Source: Bacteroidota bacterium
GTDB lineage: Bacteria; Bacteroidota; Bacteroidia; Flavobacteriales; Flavobacteriaceae
DNA length: 64,000 nucleotides
Assembly: GCA_020161455.1 (NCBI GenBank)
Contig: JAIUNZ010000007.1
Location: forward strand, 108,527 to 172,526
Direction: 5' to 3'
Below the pieces are notes generated by a model. The model did not search any database. It worked only from the letters and a program-made list of their open reading frames with translations, and had not been told where the DNA came from. Numbering within the stretch: the first letter of the stretch is position 1; each line of letters opens with the position of its first letter. Shown here piece after piece: positions 10,437 to 19,190 of this stretch. Both the position numbers and the translations under genes were made by a program.

Positions 10437-10757
10437 TTATCCTTTTAAATTTTTCAATTTATCAATTTCGATAGAACCTAAATTTCTAAAAATAGAAACT
10501 AGAATTGCCAATCCAACTGCAACCTCGGCAGCAGCAACAGCCATAGAAAAGAAAACAAATATTTGTCCTTCGGCATCTTGATGATAGGTTGAGAAAGCAA
10601 CAAACAATAAGTTCACAGCATTCAGCATAATTTCAATTGACATAAATACGATGATGGCATTTCTTCTATACAACACTCCAAAAACTCCGATACAAAAAAG
10701 TAATACGGATAGGAAAATGTAATTTTCAATACCTATTTGATTTAAAATATTCCCCAT
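10437..10757 (-). CDS. nuoK: NADH-quinone oxidoreductase subunit K
   Basis: A 106-residue subunit with three transmembrane helices (about 14-30, 36-55 and 70-95). The conserved membrane glutamate lies in [12 protein letters not shown] and a second in [10 protein letters not shown]. These are the MrpC-like proton-path residues of NuoK. Start and the nuoJ stop share one base (TAATG arrangement), indicating translational coupling. Confidence 0.95.
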   Translation of the reverse strand: MGNILNQIGIENYIFLSVLLFCIGVFGVLYRRNAIIVFMSIEIMLNAVNLLFVAFSTYHQDAEGQIFVFFSMAVAAAEVAVGLAILVSIFRNLGSIEIDKLKNLKG

Positions 10758-11269
10758 TATTTTCCTGATTTTTCTTTTTTAGATAATAAAACCGTTCCCA
10801 TCATTGCTACTAATAATAAAATAGAAGCAAACTCAAATGGCACCATATATTCGTTTAACAATACTTTACCCAGAACTTTTATCGATTGATAATCAACACC
10901 ACTGTTGTCATAATCACCCATAATTGTTTTTGAATTGATAAAAACAGAAATCATGATAATACTAACAAGGACAAAAATAATAATAGCTCCAAGTCTTGTA
11001 ATTCTTGGTTTGTGCACTTCATCTTCATTGTTCAAATTCATCAACATAATGGTGAATAAGAACAGAATCATAATAGCACCCGAGTAAACTATTACATGAA
11101 CTATTGCTAAAAATTGAGCATTAAACAATAAATAATGACCAGCAATAGAGAAGAAACAAAGTACTAGATAAATAGCACTATGAATTGGTCTTCTTGTGTA
11201 TATTGTCAAAAAAGCAGTCGATAGTGTTATCGCTGATAGTATGTAAAATATTATTAGTACTGTTGACAT
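10757..11269 (-). CDS. nuoJ: NADH-quinone oxidoreductase subunit J
   Basis: A five-helix membrane subunit of complex I, about 170 residues. I place the start at the ATG at 11269 ([11 protein letters not shown]), just after the nuoI stop. An upstream in-frame ATG at 11305 would overlap nuoI by 35 bp and add a non-conserved leader. The conserved helix [20 protein letters not shown], which holds the pi-bulge region in known structures, is present. It precedes nuoK with a one-base overlap. Confidence 0.93.
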   Translation of the reverse strand: MSTVLIIFYILSAITLSTAFLTIYTRRPIHSAIYLVLCFFSIAGHYLLFNAQFLAIVHVIVYSGAIMILFLFTIMLMNLNNEDEVHKPRITRLGAIIIFVLVSIIMISVFINSKTIMGDYDNSGVDYQSIKVLGKVLLNEYMVPFEFASILLLVAMMGTVLLSKKEKSGK

Positions 11270-11270
11270 A

Positions 11271-11816
11271 TTAATGTAGCTTTTTAGAATTAGCCAATGC
11301 AACATCCAAAGGCATAACTAATTTATCTTTTCCGTATATAAAATCTTCTCTGTTGTATAGTGATGGTACTAGTTCTTTGGAAAGTGTTAAGTAGATGGCA
11401 TCTTTTGGACATGCTTCTTCACACAAACCACAAAAAATACAACGGAGCATATTGATTTCGTAGATTTCGGCATATTTTTCTTCACGATAAAGCATTTCTT
11501 CGCCTTTTTTGCGTTCTGCTGCTTTCATGGTAATTGCTTCTGCTGGGCAAGAAAGTGCGCATAAACCACAAGCGGTGCAATTTTCTCTACCCAATTCATC
11601 ACGTTTCAAAGTGTGTTTTCCTCTATAAACTGGACTAAATTCTCGTACTTGTTCAGGATAATGAATGGTTGCTTTCTTTTTGAAAAAGTGTTTAATAGTA
11701 ATTAATAATCCTTTGATAATGGCTATCAAATATAATCGCTCCCAAAAAGTCATTTCTTTATTAGAAACTTGTTTTTTGTGACCCGATAAGGATATATTTT
11801 GTATTGATGTTGACAT
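11271..11816 (-). CDS. nuoI: NADH-quinone oxidoreductase subunit I
   Basis: A 181-residue peripheral-arm subunit that holds clusters N6a and N6b. Two complete 4Fe-4S ferredoxin motifs are seen: C80, C83, C86, C90 (CTACGLCALSCP) and C126, C129, C132, C136 (CIFCGLCEEACP). Each is CxxCxxCxxxCP. The amphipathic N-terminal part (about 20-50) fits the membrane-associated helices of NuoI. It lies 12 bases after nuoH, and its stop is one base before the chosen nuoJ start. Confidence 0.96.
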   Translation of the reverse strand: MSTSIQNISLSGHKKQVSNKEMTFWERLYLIAIIKGLLITIKHFFKKKATIHYPEQVREFSPVYRGKHTLKRDELGRENCTACGLCALSCPAEAITMKAAERKKGEEMLYREEKYAEIYEINMLRCIFCGLCEEACPKDAIYLTLSKELVPSLYNREDFIYGKDKLVMPLDVALANSKKLH

Positions 11817-11828
11817 AATTTTTTTCTC

Positions 11829-12860
11829 TTAATTAAAAGCTAAAAGGCAAATACCCGTAATCACAATATTGATGATGGATAACGGAATTAATATTTTCCA
11901 TCCTAAATGCATTAATTGATCGTATCTAAATCTTGGAATTGTCCATCGAACCCACATGTAGAAGAAAATAAATCCACATATTTTGATGAATAAAACAATA
12001 ATTCCAAGAATGTTTGCTATGTTAACTCCAGCATGTTCTGTCATCCACTGCATGCCAGGATAATTATAACCACCAAAATACAACACGGCTAAAATAGTTG
12101 ATGAAATAAACATATTGGCATATTCAGCAAACAAATAGAATCCCATTTTCATCGATGAATATTCGGTATGATAACCTCCAATAAGCTCCGATTCACATTC
12201 TGCCAAGTCAAACGGAGTACGGTTAGTTTCGGCAAAGGCACAAATTAAAAATATAAGGAATCCAACCGGTTGATAAAAAACATTCCAATTCATTCCTGCT
12301 TGTTGCATTGACATTTCTCTCAAACTCAATGTTCCTGTCATCATTAATAAAGCAATAATAGACAATCCCATTGCAATTTCATAAGAAACCATTTGAGAAC
12401 CAGCGCGAACGGCAGACATTAAAGAAAACTTATTATTTGATGCCCAACCACCAATCATAATTCCATAAATTCCGATAGAAATAATAGCAAAAACATAAAG
12501 TAATGCATTGTCTATATCAGTAGCTTGAAGAATAACAGTTCTTCCAAAAATCTCTAATTTATCACCCCAAGGAATTACGGCACTAGTCATTAAAGCCGTG
12601 CTCATTGCAATTGCAGGACCAACGTAGAATAAAAATTTATTTGGTGTATTGGGTTCAAATTCTTCTTTGGCAAACAATTTCATTCCGTCTGCAAGCGGTT
12701 GTAATAAACCACCCCAACCTGCACGGTTTGGACCAACTCTATCTTGAAGATAAGCCGCTACTTTACGTTCTGCCCAAGTAGAATACATCGCCATAACCAT
12801 AGTGACAGCAAAAATCACTACTATAAAAATACTTTTTTCAATGATGAAAGCACTATCCAT
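11829..12860 (-). CDS. nuoH: NADH-quinone oxidoreductase subunit H
   Basis: A 343-residue membrane subunit with about eight helices that forms the quinone chamber with NuoB and NuoD. Signature segments are TWAERKVAAYLQDRVGPNRA at about 28-47, the conserved CAFAETNRTPFDLAECESEL loop and FFYMWVRWTIPRFRYDQLM near the C-terminus. Its start overlaps the end of nuoG by 8 bp. Confidence 0.96.
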   Translation of the reverse strand: MDSAFIIEKSIFIVVIFAVTMVMAMYSTWAERKVAAYLQDRVGPNRAGWGGLLQPLADGMKLFAKEEFEPNTPNKFLFYVGPAIAMSTALMTSAVIPWGDKLEIFGRTVILQATDIDNALLYVFAIISIGIYGIMIGGWASNNKFSLMSAVRAGSQMVSYEIAMGLSIIALLMMTGTLSLREMSMQQAGMNWNVFYQPVGFLIFLICAFAETNRTPFDLAECESELIGGYHTEYSSMKMGFYLFAEYANMFISSTILAVLYFGGYNYPGMQWMTEHAGVNIANILGIIVLFIKICGFIFFYMWVRWTIPRFRYDQLMHLGWKILIPLSIINIVITGICLLAFN

Positions 12861-13902
12861 TTTTATTCGAATTTATATTAGTACCATCAATTTTCTCGTT
12901 GTAATCTATCTCAGCCATACTGATTTTTTTACGGTCAATTGCTCTTCCAGCAAGAATTCCTTCTTCGGTATTGATAACGACTTTATCCATTTTTCGAGTA
13001 TAATTGTTTTGATTGATAACCGAATCTTTTTCAAATTTTCTCGGACCTTCGATAGTCCAATCTGAAACTTCTTTTTTATCAAAACGACACGTATTACAAA
13101 TGAACTCTTCTACTTCATGGAATTCATCTTTTCTAGCGGTTACTCTTTGAATTTCGTTTCCAAACATCCAAAGTGTAGTTTTGCCACAACATTTGTCGCA
13201 ATCTCTGTGAGCATTAAATGGTTTGTTAAACCAAACTCTCGATTTGAAACGGAATGTTTTGTCGGTTAAAGCACCAACAGGACAAACATCAATCATGTTT
13301 CCTGAGAATTCGTTATCGATAGCTGCAGAAACACAAGTTGAAATTTGAGAATGGTCTCCACGATTTAAAACGCCGTGAACTCTTCCGTCAGTTAATTGGT
13401 CTGCAACTTCTACACAACGCTGACAAACAATGCAACGGTTCATGTGCAATTGAATTTTATCGCCAATATCTTCTGGCTCAAAAGTTCTTTTTTCTTCTAT
13501 AAAACGGTGTTGTAATTTACCATGTTCGAAACTTAAATTTTGCAAATCACATTCACCTGCTTGGTCACAAACTGGGCAATCTAAAGGATGATTTATTAAA
13601 AGGAATTCAGTTACTGCATTTCTTGCTTCTTTAACTCTTTCGGATGATTTGCTGGCAATTTCCATTCCGTCTTGGCAACCCGTTACACAAGAAGCCATTA
13701 ATTTTGGCATCGGACGTGGATCATTATCGCTACCTTTGGTAACATCAACCAAACAACAACGGCATTTTCCGCCAGTTCCTTTTAATTTTGAATAATAACA
13801 CATGGCTGGCGGAACAGATTCTCCACCAATCATACGAGCCGCTTGCAGAATTGTTGTTCCTGGAGCTACTTCAATTTCTTGTCCGTCTATCGTTACTTTC
13901 AT
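12853..13902 (-). CDS. nuoG: NADH-quinone oxidoreductase subunit G, short form
   Basis: A 349-residue version of the roughly 900-residue NuoG. It keeps the electron-transfer domains: a 2Fe-2S site (C35, C47, C50, C72), N3 (H105, C109, C112, C118) and N4 (C157, C160, C163, C207). A remnant of the molybdopterin-type Fe4S4 region follows (C235, C238, C239, C269, C272), with a spacing that does not match the canonical CxxCxxxC pattern. The large C-terminal molybdopterin-like domain is absent. From memory, short NuoG is usual in Flavobacteria, so this is a lineage trait rather than damage. It overlaps nuoH by 8 bp and is separated from nuoF by an 84-bp repeat-filled spacer. Confidence 0.92.
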   Translation of the reverse strand: MKVTIDGQEIEVAPGTTILQAARMIGGESVPPAMCYYSKLKGTGGKCRCCLVDVTKGSDNDPRPMPKLMASCVTGCQDGMEIASKSSERVKEARNAVTEFLLINHPLDCPVCDQAGECDLQNLSFEHGKLQHRFIEEKRTFEPEDIGDKIQLHMNRCIVCQRCVEVADQLTDGRVHGVLNRGDHSQISTCVSAAIDNEFSGNMIDVCPVGALTDKTFRFKSRVWFNKPFNAHRDCDKCCGKTTLWMFGNEIQRVTARKDEFHEVEEFICNTCRFDKKEVSDWTIEGPRKFEKDSVINQNNYTRKMDKVVINTEEGILAGRAIDRKKISMAEIDYNEKIDGTNINSNKNG

Positions 13903-13912
13903 TATTTCTTTG

Positions 13913-13977
13913 TTTAAAAGTTTAAAAGTTTAAAAGTTTAAGTGTTGCCACTTCCAACTTCCAACTTCCAACTTCAG
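13913..13977. repeat. Short tandem repeats between nuoF and nuoG
   Basis: The spacer contains about four copies of the 8-bp unit TTTAAAAG (13913-13943) followed by four 7-bp units ACTTCCA (13950-13977, last copy ACTTCAG). Both are perfect or near perfect, so unit number could vary between strains. Nothing else is seen in this spacer. Confidence 0.85.
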
Positions 13978-13986
13978 ACTTTTAAA

Positions 13987-15354
13987 TTATACTGTTTGCT
14001 TTGCTACTAAATGCTTCACTTTTTCAAATGGCTCATTTACAAAGTGATCTCTATTTTTAATTTTTTCTGGAAAACGAACATGGTATTCAAATTCATCTCT
14101 AAAATGACGAATTGCCGCAGCAACTGGCCATGAAGCTGCATCGCCCAATGGACAAATGGTGTTTCCTTCTATTTTTGCTTGAATACTCCATAATAAATCA
14201 ATGTCTTCTTCGCGACCTTGACCGTTTTCTATTCTCCATAAAACTTTTTCTAACCAACCTGTTCCTTCGCGACATGGTGTGCATTGTCCACAACTTTCGT
14301 GGTGGTAAAAGCGTGCAAAATTCCATGTATTTCTTACAATACAAGCTCTTTCATCGTAAACGATAAATCCGCCTGAACCTAACATGGAGCCTGTTGCAAA
14401 TCCGCCATCTGACAAACTTTCGTAAGACATTAATCTATCTTCGCCAGCTGCAGTTTTGTAAATTAAGTTGGCTGGTAATATTGGTACAGAACTTCCTCCT
14501 GGCACTAATGCTTTTAATGGTCTGTCGGTTTGCATCCCGCCACAATATTCGTCGGAATTCATGAATTCGTAAACAGATAATCCTAAATCAATTTCAAAAA
14601 CGCCTTGGTTTTTTATGTTTCCAGAAGCAGAAATTAATTTGGTTCCTGTTGAACGACCAATGCCGATTGCAGCATAATCAGCACCTGAATTATTTACAAT
14701 CCAAGGCACAGCAGCAATAGTTTCGACATTGTTTACAACAGTTGGATTTTGCCATAAACCTTCAACAGCTGGAAATGGTGGTTTGATTCTAGGATTTCCA
14801 CGTTTTCCTTCTAAACTTTCAATAAGTGCTGTTTCTTCACCACAAATGTAAGCGCCGCCACCAATTTGAACATACAATTCCAAATCGTAACCTGAACCTA
14901 AAATATTTTTCCCTAACCAACCAGCTGCTTTAGCTTCGGCTATTGCTCTTTCTAAAATTTTATAAACCCACATGTATTCTCCACGAATATATATGTAGGA
15001 TAAATTTGCTCCAAGTGCATAACTTGAAGTAATCATTCCTTCAATTAATAAGTGAGGAATGTATTCCATTAAATACCTGTCTTTGAAAGTTCCTGGTTCA
15101 GATTCGTCGGCATTACATACTAAATGACGTGGTTTCCCTGATTTTTTATCAATGAAACTCCATTTCATTCCAGCTGGAAATCCTGCACCACCACGACCAC
15201 GAAGTCCTGAAGTTTTTACTTCTTCAACTACTTCATCTGGAGTCATTTTTTTCAAAGCTTTTTCTACAGATGCATAACCGCCTTCTTTGCGATATACCTC
15301 GTAGGTTTTAATGCCTGGAACGTTTATTTTGTCTAATAATATTTTTCTTCCCAT
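13987..15354 (-). CDS. nuoF: NADH-quinone oxidoreductase subunit F
   Basis: A 455-residue subunit that binds NADH and FMN and passes electrons to cluster N3. The glycine-rich nucleotide site GRGGAGFPAGMKWSF spans about residues 53-67. Further conserved segments are CNADESEPGTFKDR at 80-93 and IGGGAYICGEETALIESLEG at about 164-183. The 4Fe-4S ligands are C355, C358, C361 (SCGQCTPCREG) and C401. It lies 4 bases after nuoE and the length is normal. Confidence 0.97.
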   Translation of the reverse strand: MGRKILLDKINVPGIKTYEVYRKEGGYASVEKALKKMTPDEVVEEVKTSGLRGRGGAGFPAGMKWSFIDKKSGKPRHLVCNADESEPGTFKDRYLMEYIPHLLIEGMITSSYALGANLSYIYIRGEYMWVYKILERAIAEAKAAGWLGKNILGSGYDLELYVQIGGGAYICGEETALIESLEGKRGNPRIKPPFPAVEGLWQNPTVVNNVETIAAVPWIVNNSGADYAAIGIGRSTGTKLISASGNIKNQGVFEIDLGLSVYEFMNSDEYCGGMQTDRPLKALVPGGSSVPILPANLIYKTAAGEDRLMSYESLSDGGFATGSMLGSGGFIVYDERACIVRNTWNFARFYHHESCGQCTPCREGTGWLEKVLWRIENGQGREEDIDLLWSIQAKIEGNTICPLGDAASWPVAAAIRHFRDEFEYHVRFPEKIKNRDHFVNEPFEKVKHLVAKQTV

Positions 15355-15358
15355 GATA

Positions 15359-15889
15359 TTATTTATCGTGTAAAGTGATTTTTCCTTCTTTGCAATCCGA
15401 AATTAACTGATCTATTTTTTCTTTTGTCAAATGCTCTTGATAAAAATCACCTAGTTGCATCATTGGCGCATATCCACATGCACCTAAACATTCAACTCCA
15501 CGAACTTCAAAATTTCCATCTTTCGTTGGTTCGCCTACTTTTACGCCCAGTTTTTCACAAGTATAATCCATTAAATCTTCAACCCCATTTTGACAACATG
15601 GAGAAGTTTGACAGAATTCAAACATGTATTTTCCAATTGGGCGTTGGTTAAACATTGTATAAAAAGTAACAACTTCATAGACTTCAATGTTTTGAATTTC
15701 AAGAATTTCGGCTACTTTATTTTGTAAATCGATGCTTAACCAATTGTCATGTGCATCTTGAACTTCATGTAAAACAGGTAATAAAGCTGATTTTCTTTTA
15801 TCTGCAGGATAATGACTGATTAATTCATTAATCCGTGTCATCAACGATTCAGTTATGTTTATTTCTTGTTTTATGTGTGATATTTCCAT
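15359..15889 (-). CDS. nuoE: NADH-quinone oxidoreductase subunit E
   Basis: A 176-residue thioredoxin-fold 2Fe-2S subunit carrying the off-pathway cluster N1a. Ligands C93 and C98 (CQTSPC) and C134 and C138 (CLGAC) show the expected C-x4-C / C-x3-C pattern. The N-terminal helical bundle contains the usual LLPVLHEVQDAHDNWL. It sits 4 bases upstream of nuoF and is separated from nuoD by a 75-bp AT-rich spacer. Confidence 0.96.
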   Translation of the reverse strand: MEISHIKQEINITESLMTRINELISHYPADKRKSALLPVLHEVQDAHDNWLSIDLQNKVAEILEIQNIEVYEVVTFYTMFNQRPIGKYMFEFCQTSPCCQNGVEDLMDYTCEKLGVKVGEPTKDGNFEVRGVECLGACGYAPMMQLGDFYQEHLTKEKIDQLISDCKEGKITLHDK

Positions 15890-15964
15890 TTCTAATTTTA
15901 GATTTTAAATTTTAGATATTAGATTTTTCAATCGATAGTCTAAAATCTGAATTCTACACTGTTT
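15890..15964. repeat. AT-rich repeat spacer between nuoD and nuoE
   Basis: The 75-bp spacer is built from variants of TCTAATTTTAGATTTTAAAT with an imperfect inverted copy (GTCTAAAATCTG) near its right end. No open frame or promoter of the TAnnTTTG type is seen. It could form a weak hairpin in the transcript. Confidence 0.5.
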
Positions 15965-17200
15965 TTATGCGTCTAATTCGCCTGCAATAACATTTAAGCT
16001 TGATAAAATTACAATAGCATCCGAAAGCATTGAACCTTTAATCATTTCAGGATAGGCTTGATAATAGATGAAACATGGTCTTCTAAAATGCAAACGATAA
16101 GGTGTTCTACTTCCGTCTGTTATTAAATAAAATCCTAATTCTCCATTTCCTCCTTCTACGGCATGATAAATTTCATCAACAGGAACTGGAACTTCACCCA
16201 TCACAATTTTAAAGTGATAAATTAAAGCTTCCATGTTGTTATAAACCTCTTCTTTTGGTGGCAAATAATAATCCGGAACATCAGCATGAATTGGACCTTC
16301 TGGTAATTTGTCTAAAGCTTGACGAATGATTTTTAAACTTTCCCAAACTTCTGCATTACGAACACAAAAACGGTCATAAGTATCACCAGATTTTCCAACA
16401 GGAACATCAAATTCAAAATCTTCATACGATGAATAGGGTTGTGCTTTTCTAACGTCGTAATCAATTCCTGCAGCACGAAGATTTGGTCCTGTAAACCCAT
16501 AATCCATAGCACTTTCAGCTGTTAATGGGCCTACATTTACTGTCCTATCTATAAAAATTCTATTTCTTTCAAATAGGTTTTCAAATTCTTTCCATGCTAC
16601 TGGAAAATCAGTTAAAAAGACATCTAGTTTTCTAAAAGCTTCCTCAGACCAATCTCTTTCAAAACCACCAATTCTTCCCATATTTGTAGTCAATCGAGCA
16701 CCACAAATTTCTTCATATATTTCGTAAACTTTCTCACGGAATTGGAATACATAAAGGAATCCTGTATAGGCTCCAGTATCAACACCAAGAATGGAATTAC
16801 ATATTAAATGATCTGTTATACGCGCCAATTCCATTACGATAACTCTAAGATATTGAGCGCGTTTTGGAACTTCTATTTTTAATAATTTTTCTACAGTCAT
16901 CCACCAAGCCATATTGTTGATTGGCGAGGAACAATAATTCATTCTATCGGTTAGAACATTAATTTGATAAAACGGACGATTTTCGGCAATTTTCTCAAAA
17001 GCTCTGTGAATGTATCCTATTGTTGGTTCGGCATCAATAATTCTTTCGCCATCCATCAAAAGGATATTTTGAAAAATACCGTGAGTAGCCGGATGTGTTG
17101 GACCTAAGTTTAAAATAGTAAGCTCACTTCCGTCACTATTGCGAGTTTCCTCAATTATCTTGGCATATCGATGCTCTGGTGGTAATAATAGTTCTGACAT
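15965..17200 (-). CDS. nuoD: NADH-quinone oxidoreductase subunit D
   Basis: A 411-residue 49-kDa-type subunit that lines the quinone-binding pocket with NuoB, related to the large subunit of NiFe hydrogenases but without the metal cysteines. The opening NLGPTHPATHG (about 31-41) and the C-terminal RLHFRRPCFIYYQAYPEMI are typical. It is separate from nuoC, unlike the NuoCD fusion of Escherichia coli. It is 18 bases after nuoC. Confidence 0.96.
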   Translation of the reverse strand: MSELLLPPEHRYAKIIEETRNSDGSELTILNLGPTHPATHGIFQNILLMDGERIIDAEPTIGYIHRAFEKIAENRPFYQINVLTDRMNYCSSPINNMAWWMTVEKLLKIEVPKRAQYLRVIVMELARITDHLICNSILGVDTGAYTGFLYVFQFREKVYEIYEEICGARLTTNMGRIGGFERDWSEEAFRKLDVFLTDFPVAWKEFENLFERNRIFIDRTVNVGPLTAESAMDYGFTGPNLRAAGIDYDVRKAQPYSSYEDFEFDVPVGKSGDTYDRFCVRNAEVWESLKIIRQALDKLPEGPIHADVPDYYLPPKEEVYNNMEALIYHFKIVMGEVPVPVDEIYHAVEGGNGELGFYLITDGSRTPYRLHFRRPCFIYYQAYPEMIKGSMLSDAIVILSSLNVIAGELDA

Positions 17201-17218
17201 TTTATAATGTTGAATTAT

Positions 17219-17743
17219 TTATTTTATTTGTTTGATTGTTCTTCCAAAAAAACGATCGTCTTTGTCGGTTCTTCCACTGTCTTCTAAAGGAAATTCTTTT
17301 CGCATTGGAAAAGAAACCATTTCATCCATATTTAAAATCCGCTTTAATTGTGGGTGACCGATGAAATTTATTCCATAAAAATCCCATGTTTCACGTTCCA
17401 TCCAATTGGCAGAAGTAAATAAATCTATAATTGATGAAACTTCAGGATTTTCACCTTTTAAAAAAGTAGTTACTCTAATTCTCATATTTTCAATCCAATT
17501 GTGCAAGTGATATACCACAGCAAATTGGTGATTTTCGTCATTGTCTGGAAAGTGAATTCCACATACGTCCGTTAGAAAATGAAAATTCAAACTTTCGTCT
17601 TCTTTTAAAGTTTGGATTACTTCATGAACGGTTTCTGAAGTAGCTTCCAAAGAAAATATATCTCTTTTCATTTCAAAATTAAGCACATTATTGCCAAATT
17701 TTTGAGATAATTTTTCTTGTATATACGTTGTTTCTAAAGCCAT
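17219..17743 (-). CDS. nuoC: NADH-quinone oxidoreductase subunit C
   Basis: A 174-residue 30-kDa-type subunit of the peripheral arm. The signature ERETWDFYGINFIGHPQLKR followed by EFPLEDSGRTDKD lies in the C-terminal half. It has no cofactor and helps to tie NuoD to the rest of the arm. It is encoded one base after the nuoB stop, which implies coupling. Confidence 0.95.
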   Translation of the reverse strand: MALETTYIQEKLSQKFGNNVLNFEMKRDIFSLEATSETVHEVIQTLKEDESLNFHFLTDVCGIHFPDNDENHQFAVVYHLHNWIENMRIRVTTFLKGENPEVSSIIDLFTSANWMERETWDFYGINFIGHPQLKRILNMDEMVSFPMRKEFPLEDSGRTDKDDRFFGRTIKQIK

Positions 17744-17744
17744 A

Positions 17745-18290
17745 TTATAAGTTATAAGAAGCTAAAAGTTCTTTGTATTCTGGTGAATTTCTTCTGCGAA
17801 CAGATTCGTTTTTAACTAATTCTTGCAACTGCATTACACCATCTACAATTTGTTCTGGTCTTGGAGGACAACCTGGAACGTAAACATCGACTGGGATTAC
17901 TTTGTCAATTCCTTGTAATACAGAATACGTGTCAAAAACACCACCTGAACTAGCACAAGCACCAACAGCAATTACCCATCTAGGTTCAGACATTTGTTCA
18001 TAAACTTGACGAAGTATAGGTGCCATTTTTTTTGAAATAGTTCCCATAACCATTAGCATATCAGCCTGACGAGGTGAAAAACTTACTCTTTCGGAGCCAA
18101 AACGCGCCAAATCATAATGAGATGCCATGGTAGCCATAAATTCAATTCCGCAACATGAAGTAGCAAAAGGCAATGGCCAAAGTGAATTAGCACGAGCTAA
18201 TCCGACAACATCGTTTAATTTTGTAGCAAAGTAACCTTCGCCTACAACTCCTTCTGGTGGAGCAACCATATTTGGATTTGAAGTACTCAT
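17745..18290 (-). CDS. nuoB: NADH-quinone oxidoreductase subunit B
   Basis: A 181-residue subunit that carries the terminal 4Fe-4S cluster N2, the donor to quinone. The ligands are visible: the tandem pair C46-C47 (ATSCCGIEF), C112 (VGACASSGG) and C141 (VPGCPPRPE). The intervening segment RVSFSPRQADMLMVMGTIS is highly conserved. It lies 13 bases after nuoA. Confidence 0.97.
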   Translation of the reverse strand: MSTSNPNMVAPPEGVVGEGYFATKLNDVVGLARANSLWPLPFATSCCGIEFMATMASHYDLARFGSERVSFSPRQADMLMVMGTISKKMAPILRQVYEQMSEPRWVIAVGACASSGGVFDTYSVLQGIDKVIPVDVYVPGCPPRPEQIVDGVMQLQELVKNESVRRRNSPEYKELLASYNL

Positions 18291-18303
18291 AGCAATTATT
18301 GAT

Positions 18304-18669
18304 TTATTCCCATTCTAAGGCTTTCTTTTTAATGATGTAGAAAAATCCAATTAATAAAAGTGCCATAAAGATTACCATCTTAATCATTCCTTCCATGCCT
18401 AATTCCTTGAAGTTAATTGCCCAAGGATAAAGAAAGATAACTTCTACATCGAATAATACAAATAGAATAGCTACAACAAAGTATTTTACCGAAAACGGTA
18501 TTCTAGCATTTCCGACTGATTCAATTCCGCATTCGAAATTTTTGTCTTTATTTTTTGAATGTCTTTTTGGGCCCAAAAAACTTGAGCCAATGATAGTTAA
18601 TACCACAAAACCTATAGCTAAACCAGCTTGCATTACTATTGGCAAATAATCTAATTGATTGGATTGCAT
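18304..18669 (-). CDS. nuoA: NADH-quinone oxidoreductase subunit A
   Basis: A 121-residue subunit with three transmembrane helices (about 12-32, 63-82 and 93-112). The conserved FECGIESVGNARIPFSVKYF loop and the acidic residues in FVLFDVEVIFLYPWA are present. It is the first gene of the nuo operon, with a recognisable promoter about 35 bases upstream. Confidence 0.96.
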   Translation of the reverse strand: MQSNQLDYLPIVMQAGLAIGFVVLTIIGSSFLGPKRHSKNKDKNFECGIESVGNARIPFSVKYFVVAILFVLFDVEVIFLYPWAINFKELGMEGMIKMVIFMALLLIGFFYIIKKKALEWE

Positions 18670-18701
18670 ATCCTTAATTTGGATTAAAAATTAAAACTTT
18701 A

Positions 18702-18731
18702 CAAATATACATCGCAATAATTAAAACGCAA
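18702..18731 (-). promoter_or_regulatory. Promoter of the nuo operon
   Basis: On the minus strand a TATATTTG box (complement of 18702-18709, matching TAnnTTTG at -7) is preceded by TTG (complement of 18729-18731) at a 19-bp spacing. This is the Bacteroidetes sigma-ABfr-type consensus. The transcript would start about 25-30 bases before the nuoA start. Confidence 0.75.
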
Positions 18732-18794
18732 GAAACAATACATAAACGTTTGTTATAACTGTCTAAAAAAACGCTTATTTAAATTAATTATAAA

Positions 18795-18822
18795 TAAAAA
18801 CGCCTCGAAATATTTCGAGACG
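18795..18822 (-). terminator. Terminator after the cold-shock gene
   Basis: Stem arms CGCCTCGAAA and TTTCGAGACG (18801-18810 and 18813-18822, one mismatch) are followed on the minus strand by a T run (the A run at 18796-18800). It isolates the cold-shock gene from the nuo promoter downstream. Confidence 0.82.
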
Positions 18823-18857
18823 TTAATTCATTCTAGGCATTCAAAAAATAATATTTA

Positions 18858-19058
18858 TTAGTCTTCGATAGGGGTAACTTGTGCCGCTATTTTACCTTTT
18901 CTTCCTTCTTCTTCTTCGTAAGAAACTTTGTCTCCTTCGTTAAGTGTGTTGTTTTGAACGCCCGAAGCGTGAACAAAAATGTCATTGCCAGTTTCGTCGT
19001 CTGTAATAAACCCGTAACCTTTTGACTCATTGAAAAATTTAACTTTGCCTGTTCGCAT
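18858..19058 (-). CDS. Cold-shock domain protein
   Basis: A 66-residue single OB-fold protein of the CspA family that binds single-stranded RNA and DNA. RNP1 is KGYGFI (13-18) and RNP2 is DIFVH (26-30), both complete. Aromatic F8, F9, Y15, F17 and F28 form the usual nucleic-acid face. The predicted 5' leader is only about 20-25 nt, short for a cold-inducible csp, so it may be constitutive or regulated in another way. Flanked by its own promoter and terminator, it is a single-gene unit. Confidence 0.95.
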   Translation of the reverse strand: MRTGKVKFFNESKGYGFITDDETGNDIFVHASGVQNNTLNEGDKVSYEEEEGRKGKIAAQVTPIED

Positions 19059-19087
19059 TTTGTAAAAAAAAAATAATTAATAATGTT

Positions 19088-19116
19088 CAAAGATAAATTT
19101 ATTTGTGAGATTACAA
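19088..19116 (-). promoter_or_regulatory. Promoter of the cold-shock gene
   Basis: TATCTTTG (complement of 19088-19095) fits the TAnnTTTG -7 box. TTG (complement of 19114-19116) lies 18 bp upstream. The spacing and distance to the start (about 30 bp) are right for this phylum. Confidence 0.72.
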
Positions 19117-19190
19117 CTATTTCAATGTTAAATAATTGCAAATTTATCAAGATAATACCCTTAAAGATTAAAATTTAGCGTATAAAAAAA

